Origin: Chamaecrista fasciculata
Taxonomy: Eukaryota; Streptophyta; Magnoliopsida; Fabales; Fabaceae
Assembly (NCBI GenBank): GCA_003254925.1
Contig: QANZ01026610.1
Coordinates: forward strand, 124,001-188,000
DNA: 64,000 nucleotides
Direction of reading: 5' to 3'
The notes under the pieces are model-generated. The model was not told the origin of the DNA and made no database searches. It saw nothing but the letters and a program-made list of their open reading frames with translations. Each line of letters begins with the position of its first letter. Position 1 is the first letter of the stretch. Positions 47,711 through 58,643 of this stretch are shown in pieces. A program made the position numbers and the translations under genes.

Positions 47711-47944
47711 GAGTAAACTAACAATTTGGTCCCTGAAAAATCATTCAACTGTCAATTCGATCCCTGAAAGATTAAAATACTCATTTAGTCCCTGAAAAAT
47801 CAAAACGGTATACTTTTTAGTCCATAAAAAGGACTACAAAGTTTACTGTTTTAATTTTTTAGGGACTAAATTGTATATTTTAATCTTTCAAGAACAAAGT
47901 TCTCAGCTTGATAATCTTTCAAAGATAAAATTGTTAATTTACTA
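47711..47944. mobile_element. GAGTAAAC-family foldback MITE at the PPR leader
   Basis: Starts GAGTAAACTAACAATTTGG with 'gatccctgaaagattaaaa' blocks and a decayed mirror end TTGTTAATTTACTA. It lies against the presumed transcription start of the PPR gene. A target duplication is not clear (A-rich on both sides). Confidence 0.7.
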
Positions 47945-48162
47945 AAAAAAAAATGTTAGTTTAAGCTTGATAATAAAATTGATAATTGATAATTTTAATA
48001 AGAAAGTGATTAAATTAATTAATATTCTTAAAATATAATTAAGTATAATATATAACAATACAACAATAAATAATCAAAATTAATTACAACCAACAAATAA
48101 TTGATTAGGGTGATAACTACTCTAAAATATCACTTAGAATAGAAGTTATACCTAAAGCCTAA

Positions 48163-48870
48163 GGGCGTTTAGTACACGGATTGGAAAAATAGTCCTGGGA
48201 TTAGGAGCTCCTGCATAGACTAATTCTGCGTTTGATACGCAAATTAAAAAATTAGTCCCGAGAATATTGTATTCCCAAGAGTAGCATAATTTCCTAAAAT
48301 AACTATTTTTTAATCCCACCCTAGGGGGTGGGATTAGTCTAATCCCATGGGATGAGATTATTTTGGTCCACCTAAAATGACTAATTTACCCTCAGTAAAC
48401 TTAGCTAATTAAATTTTGTTCTACAAACTTAGCTAATTAAGTTTTATTTTGACAATTATAGTTATATTTTGAGCGATGATTTTTTTAGACTATTTTTTAA
48501 TTTTAAGAATCATGACATTATGTTTTGAAATCGTATTTTCTTGATAAATCATCAATGATGTAAAAAGAAAGAATATTTTTCAAAGTATTCTTATCAAATG
48601 TTTTGGAGAACTTTTGTATTTGATAAGTTATATTTGAGAATAAAAAGTCAATGATATATTTAGAAAAATATTAAATATTCTCAGGATTATCAAAATTGAA
48701 CCAAACACAAGATTGTAATATTAATTGAAATATTATAAAATAATCTTGTGACTATTTTTACTCATCCAAACAGATATTTTAATATTTATAAGAATCATAT
48801 TTCTGGGAATCACATTCCTAAAAATATAATTCCTGAGAATGAAAAAATAATCCATGTAACAAACACCTCC
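48163..48870. mobile_element. PIF/Harbinger-like MITE with TAA target duplication
   Basis: A 708-bp element bounded by GGGCGTTTAGTACACGGATT and an imperfect mirror ending GTAACAAACACCTCC, flanked by TAA (48160-48162 and 48871-48873). Subterminal blocks 'aatcccatgggatgagatta' and 'gggaatcacattcctaaaaa' recall Tourist-type MITEs. No ORF. Confidence 0.65.
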
Positions 48871-48873
48871 TAA

Positions 48874-50426
48874 AGTAATCTATAAAATTCTTTAGATAAA
48901 TATACATACTCAAAATTTATTTTTTTAATCCTCATATTGTCTCGCACTTGACGAATAAATTTTGTGAATTACCTATTCAATATACATATATTGGTCATTT
49001 CTATCTCTCAGCATAATTGACCAACAAACATGTAAATTGTATTTTAACTTTTTTTTGGTAGGCAAATTGTATTTTATCTTTTAAAATAGAGTTTTAGTTT
49101 TACAATGTTTTAACGACGCCGAAAAAGAGATTCACAAATAAAATTAGATCTTAAATCTTACGATGGTTTTTGTAAAAACTATTGATAATTATATTTTAAT
49201 TCAGTGTCAATTAAAGTATGAGACAGTATTCATCTGGTGCATGGGATAGGCATAACTCAGTTCGATAATATATCTTTGCAGTGTGGGTGACAGTGTATTT
49301 TATTTTAGAGAAAAAAAAGTGTAAATTCTACACGTTCATTATTTTATAAAACTTATATTTTTTTCTCTAAATCTTTTTATTTATCTCTGTAAGTATAGAA
49401 AATACACTGTCAGTCACTCTCTCTCCAAAAGATCCAAGTCTGTTCAGTTCACATGGGGCTGCTTTTTTCCCCCTTATTTGTTTAGATCGTGTTTGTACAG
49501 AAGTCTTTATATTGTTTTTTTTTTTTATAAAAAAAAGTGGAATACTCAATCTAGCCCTATATGTTTAAGTTAAATTTCGTTTTCTACTTAAAAATTTCAT
49601 TTGCTGCATAAAACTTTTAATATATTTTATTAATGTATTAAAAATTTCTCAAAGTTAACATCATTAGAAAGTTGATACATTAGCATTTAACAATTCCTTC
49701 TTCTTTTTTTCGTTAGAGTTAGTCTAGGGTCTTTTTTAAAAAAAACGTTTGCATACATATTTTGTTTTTAGACTTAAGAAATAAGATTTGTGGGACTGAA
49801 ATGGAATTTAGCTTAAACATATAAAACCAATTCAGTGTTTCAACTCAGAATAATATATATATATATATATATAATATTATAATGTAAAAAAGTCCTTTAC
49901 GTTCTGCTCAGTGGGTTTTTAAGGTCTTACCTTAGATTTGTGTAAAAGAAATGCTTGGCATGCCCAAAACATTTGTAAGTTAAAAGGAAGAGAACATCAC
50001 CCCTAATGATCTTATTTTCATTTCAGAGTATGAAAATTCTGCTTCAACAAAAGAAGAAAGGAAAGAAAAACTTCTATTACAAACGAAACCTGTTTTCTTT
50101 GAGGAACAAAAATGAAAAATATGACAATATAAATGAAGCAATGAACTAAAAGAAATGAATCAGTCTCCGTAGAAGTAAATCAGATACTCTATGAACTAAT
50201 TACAAATGAAAAATAATGAAGCTATCCTCTCCGATTATTCCTGAAATGTAAACCTATAACCAATCTCAATTCAGCCTGATGGCAATTAAATTTCTCATCA
50301 TTAATAATATTTCTCACCTAGGAACTTGATTTTTTTTTTATTAGATTCACCTAGGAACTTGATGATAAACCTTGAAGGGTCCGAGATTTAAGATGCATAG
50401 AACTGAAGATAAATCTGGCATCCTCC
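48874..50426. other. AT-rich intergenic region
   Basis: No gene recognised; the right part should include the 3' UTR of the APY1/APY2-type gene. A (TA)n run is at about 49856-49873. Confidence 0.5.
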
Positions 50427-53400
50427 TTACGATACAGCTTCTATGGCGCTACCTAAGGGCCATGCTGCCTCAACAAGAGCATCTTGATATTTAACTTGCT
50501 TCACCAAGGTAATCTCTTGCCGTGGACCTAAGCCTGCAGAAAAAATGGAAGTAAATAAGTTCAAAACAATTATAGTATAGGTCAAGTTTTGCAGAGAACA
50601 TCATTTTCAGCTACATGTATAATCCAACTATTGTGGAAACCTAGAAACACACATTTCATTTTAAAGAAATATCATCATGTTAAACACGACACAATGTGGC
50701 ACGTGAAAACAGAAAAAAAAATGACACACATGATATATTTCATGAATAAATGTAAATTTTAAAGTTTTCATTAGGATTTGTAGATCTTTAATTGTCTCTT
50801 CTTCATTTCTTATTTATTATTGGAATTACAATATATATATATATATACGCCATATCGTATCATATAATTTAAAAAATGTAGTGTGTTGATGTGTTTGTGT
50901 CGGTGTAGTGTCCTGTGCCAGTGTCAACGTCAATGTTATCAGACATCAGCATCAGTGCCACTGTCAGTGTTATCAGTGTCAGTGCCAATGCTTCATGGTT
51001 AGAAACATACCAAATCCATCAACAAGCAATGTATATTGATATACAAGATCCATGCATATATATGGAAGATTTCCCTCCTCAACACGAGGAAAGACAGATT
51101 TGACATCTTCAATTTTTGTTTCACAAGCTCGCTTAGCTGCATCCTCAAAATCCGCAGGATGAACTTTGGCAGTAGGTAATTTTGGATCAGCAAAGCCCGC
51201 CTATGAATAGATAATGTAATTAGCATGGCAATGCAGTAACAGTAAAGCAGACATAAATTTTATCAGTAGTTACAAGTTTTGAACAAAATGAAAAGTACCT
51301 CAGCAGCCCGGTCAAAAAAGAATGAGGCAACAAAAAGATTCTTCTGTCCATCCCCACCTCCACCATTCCATATCCCGCTGAAAGTGCACTTCATATGTGT
51401 ACAACTTGACTCATTAACTTTAAGAGCCTTGAAAGCTACACTTTTGCATTCACTCAAGCTAGCACCAGAAGAGGAAGCTAAGGCCTTAAACGACTTTCCT
51501 CCATAATTGTAAGACCCTTCGAATAATTAGAATCCTATTGTTAATGTTCTCGGCATTATGCTAAAAGAAAATTAAGTAGAGAAATTTCCAACTGTGAATT
51601 TAAGATACATACATATCTTTTCCTTATAAAATAAGAGGGGGAAATGCATCTTGAAAAAAAAAAACACCAAGACTGCAGAGAGGAAAAGCTATACATACCA
51701 TCAAAACCAGCTAAGATACAAGGGTTGTCAGAATCACCAGAAACCTTTAAAATCTCTGCACGCGCAGCTAGTAAACCATATCGCAAGTAGCTGAAAATAA
51801 GATGTTAAAACCTTTTAGCCATGGAACATGGTATCATAGAATATATATTTATCCAAGTGTACCATCGGTGTTAAGGCATAGTATTCTAATAAAGACTCAA
51901 TTGGGAAGTAATCAAGCCCATGTTTTAATTCTCCCACAATCTACATGTCATAACAATTCACACGAGGAATATCTGAAGTCAGAAGAAAACCTGTGCACAT
52001 AGAGGTAATATTTCCTTCCCCTGAGGAACATCTCCTTGACATATGGATCCTCTCCATCTAATACTTTAGGAGCCTTGGCAGCATCTGTCTCTGAGATGGC
52101 ATATGCCATTTGAACAGATCCACCTCCAAGATCAACCACTCCAACTGTCTTTGAATAATCTTTTCCCAAGTTCCCCAATAGATAGTTGATAGTAACCTGC
52201 AACATTAAAATGGTGAAACCAAGAAAATACTACATCTGCTCCTTGGAGGATAAAATATACAAGATCCTAATCTCTATGAATGTTGTAGTTCATGTTGATA
52301 CTTTTAGCCCTACGTATCATGCAAATGTTTTATTACAGTGTGTATGTCTCAGTTGCCCAGAAAATTCATATGAAAATATGTCCGTACTGAATATAAGTAT
52401 ATTGATAAGCATCATGTAGAAAAAGATTAGAGCATTTTGTGAAGAGCAAGCAGGAAAGAAAAGCCAGTCACCGACAAGCATCATGCTCTTAACTCATAAC
52501 TTCATCAGTGGGTTATACTTGTCCTAGTAAGGTGTTGTATATCTGCAGACTTGGACTATTCTTTTTGCTAGAAAACTCAACAGCAGACCTAGTATAAATA
52601 CACAAATAAAAGAAGAAACAAGAGAAAGAAGAAAGTGCAAGAATTCCATCCATCAAGTCTCGAGTACCTTACCATTCCTCCACGAACATAAAACTGTTCA
52701 ACAGAAGAGAGTACATTAATCCCATTCCTATTACACCCTCTTAAACTTCCTTTGTGTTAGTAGAAGAAGTCATAAAAAAAGAAGAAGCTTCAATTAAACT
52801 ACTCAAACCCCAAAAACATAAAAAGAAAAAGTCATAAACCATCCATATTAAACTAACAGGGGAAAGATTAGACATTGTAAGTTGTGTTAGTAGAAGCTTC
52901 AATTCTTCTGTAGATGCATTCACAAAAAAAGAAGACATAAGGTTCTTGTTAGGTGTAATAGTGGATATCCGACAAAACCTACAACTGATTACACAAGTAC
53001 GAGTGAAGCATGCTTAAAAACAATCAACTCGCAGACCAATAAATTTTGTTCCCAACTCATCTTAGTTTTAACGACAGAAGTAAAAGAAGGCCATGAATAG
53101 TTAGTTAACCAAACAATTAAGTATTAGTACACGTGCATTCAGTCATGTATATTATTAGAGTCTTAAATCATAGTATCATACACAGATGTGCTATTTTTTT
53201 TAAAAAAAAATTACTCAGAAAACAAAGTTCATAAAGCATACCCATTGATAAGCACCTTCTTGGGTTCCATCCAGCACAGTAACTGCATCAGGTTCGGATT
53301 TTAGAGTGCTCCTATCCTTGAGCAATTCCCTTACCTTCAAATGTGAAGAGCAAAGATACACAAGTTAGAAGAGTTGATAAAATAGCTAAAGCATTCTATA

Positions 53401-54116
53401 GATGTTACGAGGTAGAATAGTTACCGCTTGCAAGATCCTCTCTGAAGCATCCCCTTCCAAAGCTCTCAACCCAGCAGTTGCCTGCATTAGCATAAAACGT
53501 CAATTTTTCTTGTGAAACTCGCATGTTAAATTCGAACATCATATCACATGTCGGCAAAGCCAAATGAGATAGTACTTAGAAATGCATACCCCAACTCTAA
53601 CAGGTGTCTTAGAACGCAACTCCTTAGGAACAACACTTTCCGCTTTATCTAAAAGGGAAAGAAGAGACTCCGCTGCCTCCTGGGGATTTTGGGCATATGC
53701 GCTTAAGCCCGGTTTAAGCTATAATACAAGAATGAAGACAGTTTAAGGGCAATTATGAAGCACATAAAACAGAGGCAAGAAAAATAAATAAGTAAATAAA
53801 TATATGTCACCTGCACGAAAAGCTCAAGATCTTTCCCAATGTGAACGAGATCTAAGTTCTGGTCAAAATGGAAGACATGGACACGGCTGCCAGAACTACC
53901 AGCATCGAAGATGACAGCGTACGATGCTTTCTTATTGGGAGACACTTTACGGTGAGTGAGAGCATAGTCCTCGATGGACTGATTGGAAGAACTCGCAGGC
54001 ATTAAATAGAGCACGAAAGTGATAAGAAGGAGAGGAACTGAGATCACGAACAAAATCCCGCGAAATCTGTATAACTTATCGAAGAAGGACTCCGAACGGC
54101 CGGGACGCTTGAGCAT
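50427..54116 (-). CDS. APY2: Apyrase of the APY1/APY2 type, membrane-anchored
   Basis: Nucleoside tri/diphosphatase close to Arabidopsis APY1/APY2, which are Golgi-located and control nucleotide levels in growth. Nine exons: 54116-53811, 53718-53590, 53481-53425, 53334-53242, 52196-51991, 51790-51699, 51516-51299, 51200-51011, 50533-50427; 465 residues. The start is chosen by family match: [20 protein letters not shown] aligns with the APY2 N-terminus. Residues ~21-39 ([19 protein letters not shown]) form a signal anchor, so the catalytic part is lumenal. ACR1 is [14 protein letters not shown] (~69-82), ACR2 TPVRVGATAGLR, ACR3 [20 protein letters not shown]4 [15 protein letters not shown] and ACR5 [11 protein letters not shown] (first Gly of the usual FGG is Ser). 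The C-terminus AIEAVS is as short as in APY1/2. The symbol marks similarity; APY1 and APY2 cannot be told apart here. Confidence 0.94.
50690..51000. mobile_element. Third copy of the GTGTCC-hexamer MITE, in intron 8 of the APY2-type gene
   Basis: The right end has 'gtgtcagtgccaatgcttcat', the inverse of the family start ATGAAGCATGG, preceded by many GTGTCAGTG units. The middle shares 'tacgccatatcgtatcatataattt' with the other copies. The right edge is ~9 bp from the intron 8 splice donor (51010). Confidence 0.65.
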
Positions 54117-54600
54117 TTTGCCGGATTCGTTATCCGTTAGGTTCGGTTCGGCGGAACTCGACGACGGTGGCGGCGAATTTCCTCCTTGACTTTCAAATAG
54201 CTCACCCGCCGACGGCGATCGATAACGGATTCGACCGTTCGCAGTGGCAGGCGGACCCTTCAACTGCTTGCTTTCTTGTAGAGGCTCCAGCTCTGTGTCT
54301 AGGGGTTTCACACCGATGATCTATATTCTATATCTCCTCGAGAACTAGATGCGAATGTGATTGTGAATCTCGGAATCGAGAAACACAAACGAGATTGTGG
54401 AAACCTTGTGAATGCGATCTTATCCCTAGTGATAAGAGCAACAGTGAGGTGAATCTCCCTGTCTGTGTGAATCTGCAAATAGAAGAGAGAAAATGCGATA
54501 TGTGTGTCAGTATGTGTGAAATTGCTATAGGATATAACTGTAAATCGCAATGAAAACGGAGGAATCCTACCAAATTAGGCGTCTGAATCGAACTCAGTGA
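54117..54600 (-). other. 5' leader of the APY2-type apyrase gene, with an in-frame open stretch
   Basis: Upstream of the chosen ATG the same frame stays open for 65 codons to 54311, then meets a stop a few codons further on, with no ATG. The translated stretch is Pro/Ser/Gly/Glu-rich. APY2 relatives start at MLKR, so this is best read as 5' UTR. Confidence 0.55.
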
Positions 54601-55545
54601 AGACGAGAACGAAATGTAATGATGCTGAGACTGTACGCATCGCGCCGTCGTAACAAAAATTAAAGAAGAAATTCAGGAAAAGCAATAACTATCAAACTTC
54701 AACTGTAAGAATTAGCTTGAGTATACTCAATATAAAGTGTCATTAATCAATTAAATGTCATAACTTTTTTTCTATTTCAAGTTTTCAACGGATTTTTAGG
54801 TTCAGTACTTGTATTAAAAATATGATTCAGGTTAGTAGGGATGCCAAGGAAGTTAATAAATAAAATATTGGTCAAAACCTCAAATTAATCCAAAATGTGT
54901 GCAATAGATTTTAAAATGGTTCTAAATATTTCATTTGTTTTAGGTTAAATTTACATGTTTTTATAACTTCTCAATTTTCTTCCAAACTAAAAAATATAGT
55001 CATATATGATGATTAGTTTGATGATCTCAACTGAATAGATAAAGAACTCTTCAAGAGGTAATACGTAGTTTCAAACTCATTAAATTTAGATTTGATGTGA
55101 TTGAAATATGATCAATTTTGCTTATTTGACTGTGAAACGAGTGACCTACTTGCGACTCTCAATTTGACCTCGTTTGTTGACGATTTTAATCAAATAGAGA
55201 AAATACTTATAAAAAACAATCTGCAGCTCTAGACTAATCACAAACGAGAAAAATATTATCACATTCGGTAATTTGGGGCTGATTTGAGAAATTATAAAAA
55301 TATGAAAGAACTAGAAATAAATGAGATATTTAGGGTCAATTTGAAATTTACTCTATATATTTAGGACCAATTTGAGGTTTTGACTCAAGGGAAAGATTTG
55401 TACAAAATTTCTTATATGTTTGCCAACAAATTTCTCTAACAACAGGCTTCATTTACATTATTTCTATTTAGAGAGATATTAGAAGAGTTAGAGAGGGATA
55501 AGAGAAATATTTTTTTACCAATTTATTATATTATCATTTATTATA
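54601..55545. other. Intergenic region
   Basis: Promoter side of the APY2-type gene and AT-rich sequence. Between about 54880 and 55390 are 'ggaccaatttgaggttttgac' style motifs of an old, poorly delimited foldback. Confidence 0.45.
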
Positions 55546-55660
55546 GAGTAAACTACTAAATTGGTCCCTAAATTATAGGCTTGTTGATAGATTGGTCCCC
55601 AGATTAATGAAATTAACAAATAAGTCCCCGAATTTTACAAACGTTAGTCAAATTGATCCT
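55546..55660. repeat. Left end of a GAGTAAAC-family element
   Basis: GAGTAAACTACTAAATTGG with 'attggtccccagattaatga' blocks, close to the arm of the element at 4801. No right-hand mirror is found; it runs into telomere-like repeats instead. Confidence 0.65.
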
Positions 55661-55902
55661 TCCATGAAATCTTCGTTTGTAAGCCAGCTGACGTGGCTGT
55701 TAAGTGCCATGTCAGCACTTGAAAAACAGGAAAAAAAAAAAAAAAAAAACAACTGTGCCTGATTTCCCACATGAGCATTAATAATTAAAAAAAAAAAGAT
55801 ATTTCAACTCTTCTTCAAATTGGTCCATGGGTTATATTTTTATCTCAATTTCCCCTCTTTTCCATCATCTTCATTCATTTTAGTCCTAAATCCTCAAAAT
55901 AA

Positions 55903-56475
55903 AATTGTAAAGTGTCCCAAAACTCTTCCAAACATTCCAATTTAGTCCTTAAAAATATTAAAACCCCAAAACCTAAACCCAAAACCCCAAACTCCAAACC
56001 TTAAATCCTTAAACCCTAGACCCTAAAATCCTAAACCCTAAACCCTACATTCTAAACCCTAAAATCATAAACCCTAAAATCCTAAAATTGTAAAGTGTCT
56101 CAAAATTCTTCCAAACATTTCAATTTAATCCTTAAACTCTAAAACCTCAAACCATAGAACCGCAAACCCTAAAACTCCAAACTCCAAACCCCAAACCCTA
56201 AACTCTAAAACCCCAAAACCCAAAATCCCAAACCCTAAAACCTAAACCCCAAACCATAAACTCTAAAACCCCAAACCCAAAATCCTAAAATCCCATACAC
56301 CAAACTCTAAAACCCTAAACCCTAAATCCCAAACCCCAAACTCTAAAATCCCAAACCCAAAAAATCTCATACCCCAAACTCTAAACTCTAAAACCCCAAA
56401 CCCTAAACTCTAAAATCCCAAACCCTAAAAATTTGGGGTTTGGGATTTGGGATTTTAGAGTTTAGGGTTTGGTAT
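55903..56475. repeat. Degenerate interstitial telomere-like repeats (CCCTAAA variants)
   Basis: Dozens of CCCTAAA, CCCCAAA and CCTAAAA variants in one orientation to about 56430, then TTTGGGGTTTGGGATTTGGG and TTTAGGGTTTGG in the opposite orientation to about 56470. A 'aaattgtaaagtgtc-caaaa-tcttccaaacat' block occurs twice ~185 bp apart, so part of the array was duplicated. This is not a chromosome end: unique genes continue on both sides. Confidence 0.8.
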
Positions 56476-56889
56476 TATGCCAAAATTATATATTATTATA
56501 TAATTAATTTTTAAAAATGCCAAAAAATAATATTAAAATAATAAAAGTAACTAAAAATTTGTCGAGCTTTTGGTCTGGGCTTAAAAAAAAATTTGAACTC
56601 AACTGACTTTTAAAAATGGATTCATTTTATAAGTTTTTATTTCTAAACCCGCGTTCACTTTTTTCTTTTCATCGAGGCAACCAAAGCCCACTGATCATGT
56701 GTTTGTACATCGCTAGAATCACCTTGTTTTCTGACCAAAAAAAGAAAGAAAAACGAATCACCTTCGTTAATGCCACCCATTGCCTGCAAATTCAAAGATT
56801 CATATTTTTCGTGCAACCGGAGTCAGTTTTAGTTATATTCTCAAGGTTTGTTTTGTGTTAGTTATGTCCTCAATATAAAACATTGGTGT
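56476..56889. other. Intergenic region
   Basis: No gene recognised between the telomere-like array and the foldback upstream of KNOLLE. Confidence 0.45.
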
Positions 56890-56892
56890 CAA

Positions 56893-57318
56893 TTATACCC
56901 TTATTTCAATTTTTTGGACCAAAGTTCTATTTTGGTACTTAAAGTTTGCTTAAAGTTTCGTTTTGGACCCTCAAGTCTTTAGCGAACTTTCTGGCGAGAT
57001 ACACGGTGACCCCGACGACTACGAAAACTCATAATCCAAAGTTTTTTTGACCTCTTGAGTTCAATGACGGCCTTCATTTTGCGAACAAATGACCAGAAAT
57101 ATGATTTTCAGCGTGCCAGTCATTTTTTCGCAAAATGGAGACCGTCATTGAACTTAGGAGGTCAAAAAACCTTAAATTAGGAGTTTTTGTAGTTATCGAG
57201 ACCGCCGTGTATCTCACTAGAAAGTTCACGAGAGACTTGAAGGTCTAAAACGAACCTTTAAGAAAACTTGAGGGACCAAAATAGAACTTTGGTCAACAAA
57301 AAATTGAAGTAACGACAT
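56893..57318. mobile_element. ~425-bp foldback element upstream of KNOLLE
   Basis: Arms of about 190-200 bp pair over most of their length. Left blocks 'accaaagttctattttggta', 'gagatacacgg' and 'gttcaatgacgg' recur inverted on the right. It is a different family from GAGTAAAC but again has 'ttttggaccctcaag' motifs. Edges are approximate and no target duplication was settled. Confidence 0.7.
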
Positions 57319-57365
57319 GGGTAGTCCATAAGTACCCCCCACACAAAAAAAAAAAAAAAAAAAAA

Positions 57366-57366
57366 N
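57366..57366. other. Single ambiguous base in a poly-A tract
   Basis: One N inside a ~25-base A run; the tract length is uncertain. Confidence 0.95.
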
Positions 57367-57439
57367 AAAGTAATGACATGGGGTAGCCCAAAAAAAGAAA
57401 AAAACGCATTACGACTCCAAAAGAAAAAACCCACAAAAA

Positions 57440-57463
57440 TAGCCGTTGCAAGGGTAACGGCTA
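57440..57463. promoter_or_regulatory. Palindromic pair of MSA-like elements in the KNOLLE promoter
   Basis: TAGCCGTT (57440-57447) and AACGGCTA (57456-57463) are exact inverted copies separated by 8 bases, about 226 bp upstream of the KNOLLE ATG. AACGG is the core of the mitosis-specific activator (MSA) element bound by three-repeat MYB (MYB3R) factors. KNOLLE is a known G2/M gene with MSA elements, so this is the likely cell-cycle control site. Confidence 0.75.
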
Positions 57464-57688
57464 CTTTTAATCGGCTCATCAATCTGTTAGTCATTCAAAT
57501 TATCATGTATAACTACTCCCCCATTGGCTCTGTTTTTCTCGATTCTCCTCTCTTATCTGTCATATCTCACACACTGAGCTTCTTCTTCTCCTTCTTCTTC
57601 TTCACACACCTCTCTGATTCTATCTCTCTTACTCTTCTCCTCCGGTTCATAAAGTTCAGATTTTTTAAAACACCTCTCATACCCCAAA

Positions 57689-58642
57689 ATGAACGACCTC
57701 ATGACCAAATCTTTCACCAATTACGTGGATCTGAAGAAATCCGCCATGAAAGACATCGATCTGGAAGCTTCCCTTCCTCCCTCATCCCACCTTGAGCTCG
57801 CTTCTTCATCTTCCCACATGGTCACCGACATGGGTCTCTTCCTCCAAGAAGCAGAGAAGGTCAAAACAGAGATGTCATCACTTCGCGAATTACTAACCAA
57901 TCTCCAAAATGCCAACAACGAAAGCAAATCCCTCCACAAACCCGACACTCTCAAATCCTTAAGAAACAGAATCAACGCCGACATCGTCACGGTTCTGAAA
58001 AAAGCCCGAACAATCCGATCGCAATTGGAAGAAATGGACCGAGCCAACGCCGCCAACCGGCGACTCTCCGGCCTCAAAGACGGCACGCCGGCGATTTACA
58101 GAACCCGAATCGCCGTCACGAACGGACTCCGAAAGAAACTGAAAGAATTAATGATGGAGTTTCAGAGTTTGAGACAGAGGATGATGACAGAGCACAAAGA
58201 AACCGTTGGAAGAAGGTATTTTACAGTTACAGGGGAAACCCTAGATGAGGAAACAATCGAGAGGATAATTTCAAATGGGTCGGAAGATGATTTTCTGAGC
58301 AAAGCAATTCGAGAACACGGAGGCGCGAAAGTGATGGAGACGGTGGTGGAGATACAAGATAGGCATGATGCGGCGAAGGAAATAGAGAAGAGCTTGTTGG
58401 AATTGCATCAAGTGTTTTTGGATATGGCGGTAATGGTGGAAACGCAAGGGGAGAAGATGGATGATATTGAGCATCATGTGGTGAATTCGAAGCATTATGT
58501 GAAAGATGGGACGAAGGATTTGGAGAGCGCGAAAGGGTATCAGAGGAGAAGCAGGAAGTGGATGTGTTTGGGGATTGTGCTTCTCTTGATTCTGATTCTC
58601 GTTATTGTCATCCCCATAGCCACCAGTTTCAGTAGTTCTTGA
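57689..58642 (+). CDS. KN (SYP111): Cytokinesis-specific syntaxin KNOLLE (SYP111), Qa-SNARE
   Basis: Plasma-membrane/cell-plate t-SNARE that drives vesicle fusion during plant cytokinesis. One exon, 317 residues. It starts MNDLMTKSFTNYVDLKKSAM, as in KNOLLE. An Habc helical bundle spans ~45-170, with the family motif YRTRIAVTNGLRKKLKE at 137-153 and RRYFTVTGE at 175-183. The SNARE coiled coil is ~220-282 (EIQDRHDAAKEIEKSLLELH, QVFLDMAVMVETQGEKM), with the expected zero-layer Gln at 253. A C-terminal anchor of ~20 hydrophobic residues (292-311) ends ATSFSSS, matching KNOLLE. The SNARE core and tail distinguish it from SYP112. MSA-like boxes lie upstream, and a MITE begins one base after the stop codon. 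Confidence 0.95.
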   Translation: MNDLMTKSFTNYVDLKKSAMKDIDLEASLPPSSHLELASSSSHMVTDMGLFLQEAEKVKTEMSSLRELLTNLQNANNESKSLHKPDTLKSLRNRINADIVTVLKKARTIRSQLEEMDRANAANRRLSGLKDGTPAIYRTRIAVTNGLRKKLKELMMEFQSLRQRMMTEHKETVGRRYFTVTGETLDEETIERIISNGSEDDFLSKAIREHGGAKVMETVVEIQDRHDAAKEIEKSLLELHQVFLDMAVMVETQGEKMDDIEHHVVNSKHYVKDGTKDLESAKGYQRRSRKWMCLGIVLLLILILVIVIPIATSFSSS

Positions 58643-58643
58643 T

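Noticed and set aside
54309-54311. GTG as start codon for the APY2-type apyrase
   Set aside because: Nuclear plant genes rarely start at GTG, and the downstream ATG gives the MLKR start seen in APY2.
54308-54573. Two short minus-strand ORFs upstream of the APY2-type gene
   Set aside because: They lie in the 5' leader, match no family and are not in frame with the apyrase.
55903-56475. Chromosome end
   Set aside because: Repeats are degenerate, change orientation, and single-copy genes lie on both sides.
57721-58495. Minus-strand ORFs across KNOLLE
   Set aside because: Antisense shadows of the syntaxin coding sequence.
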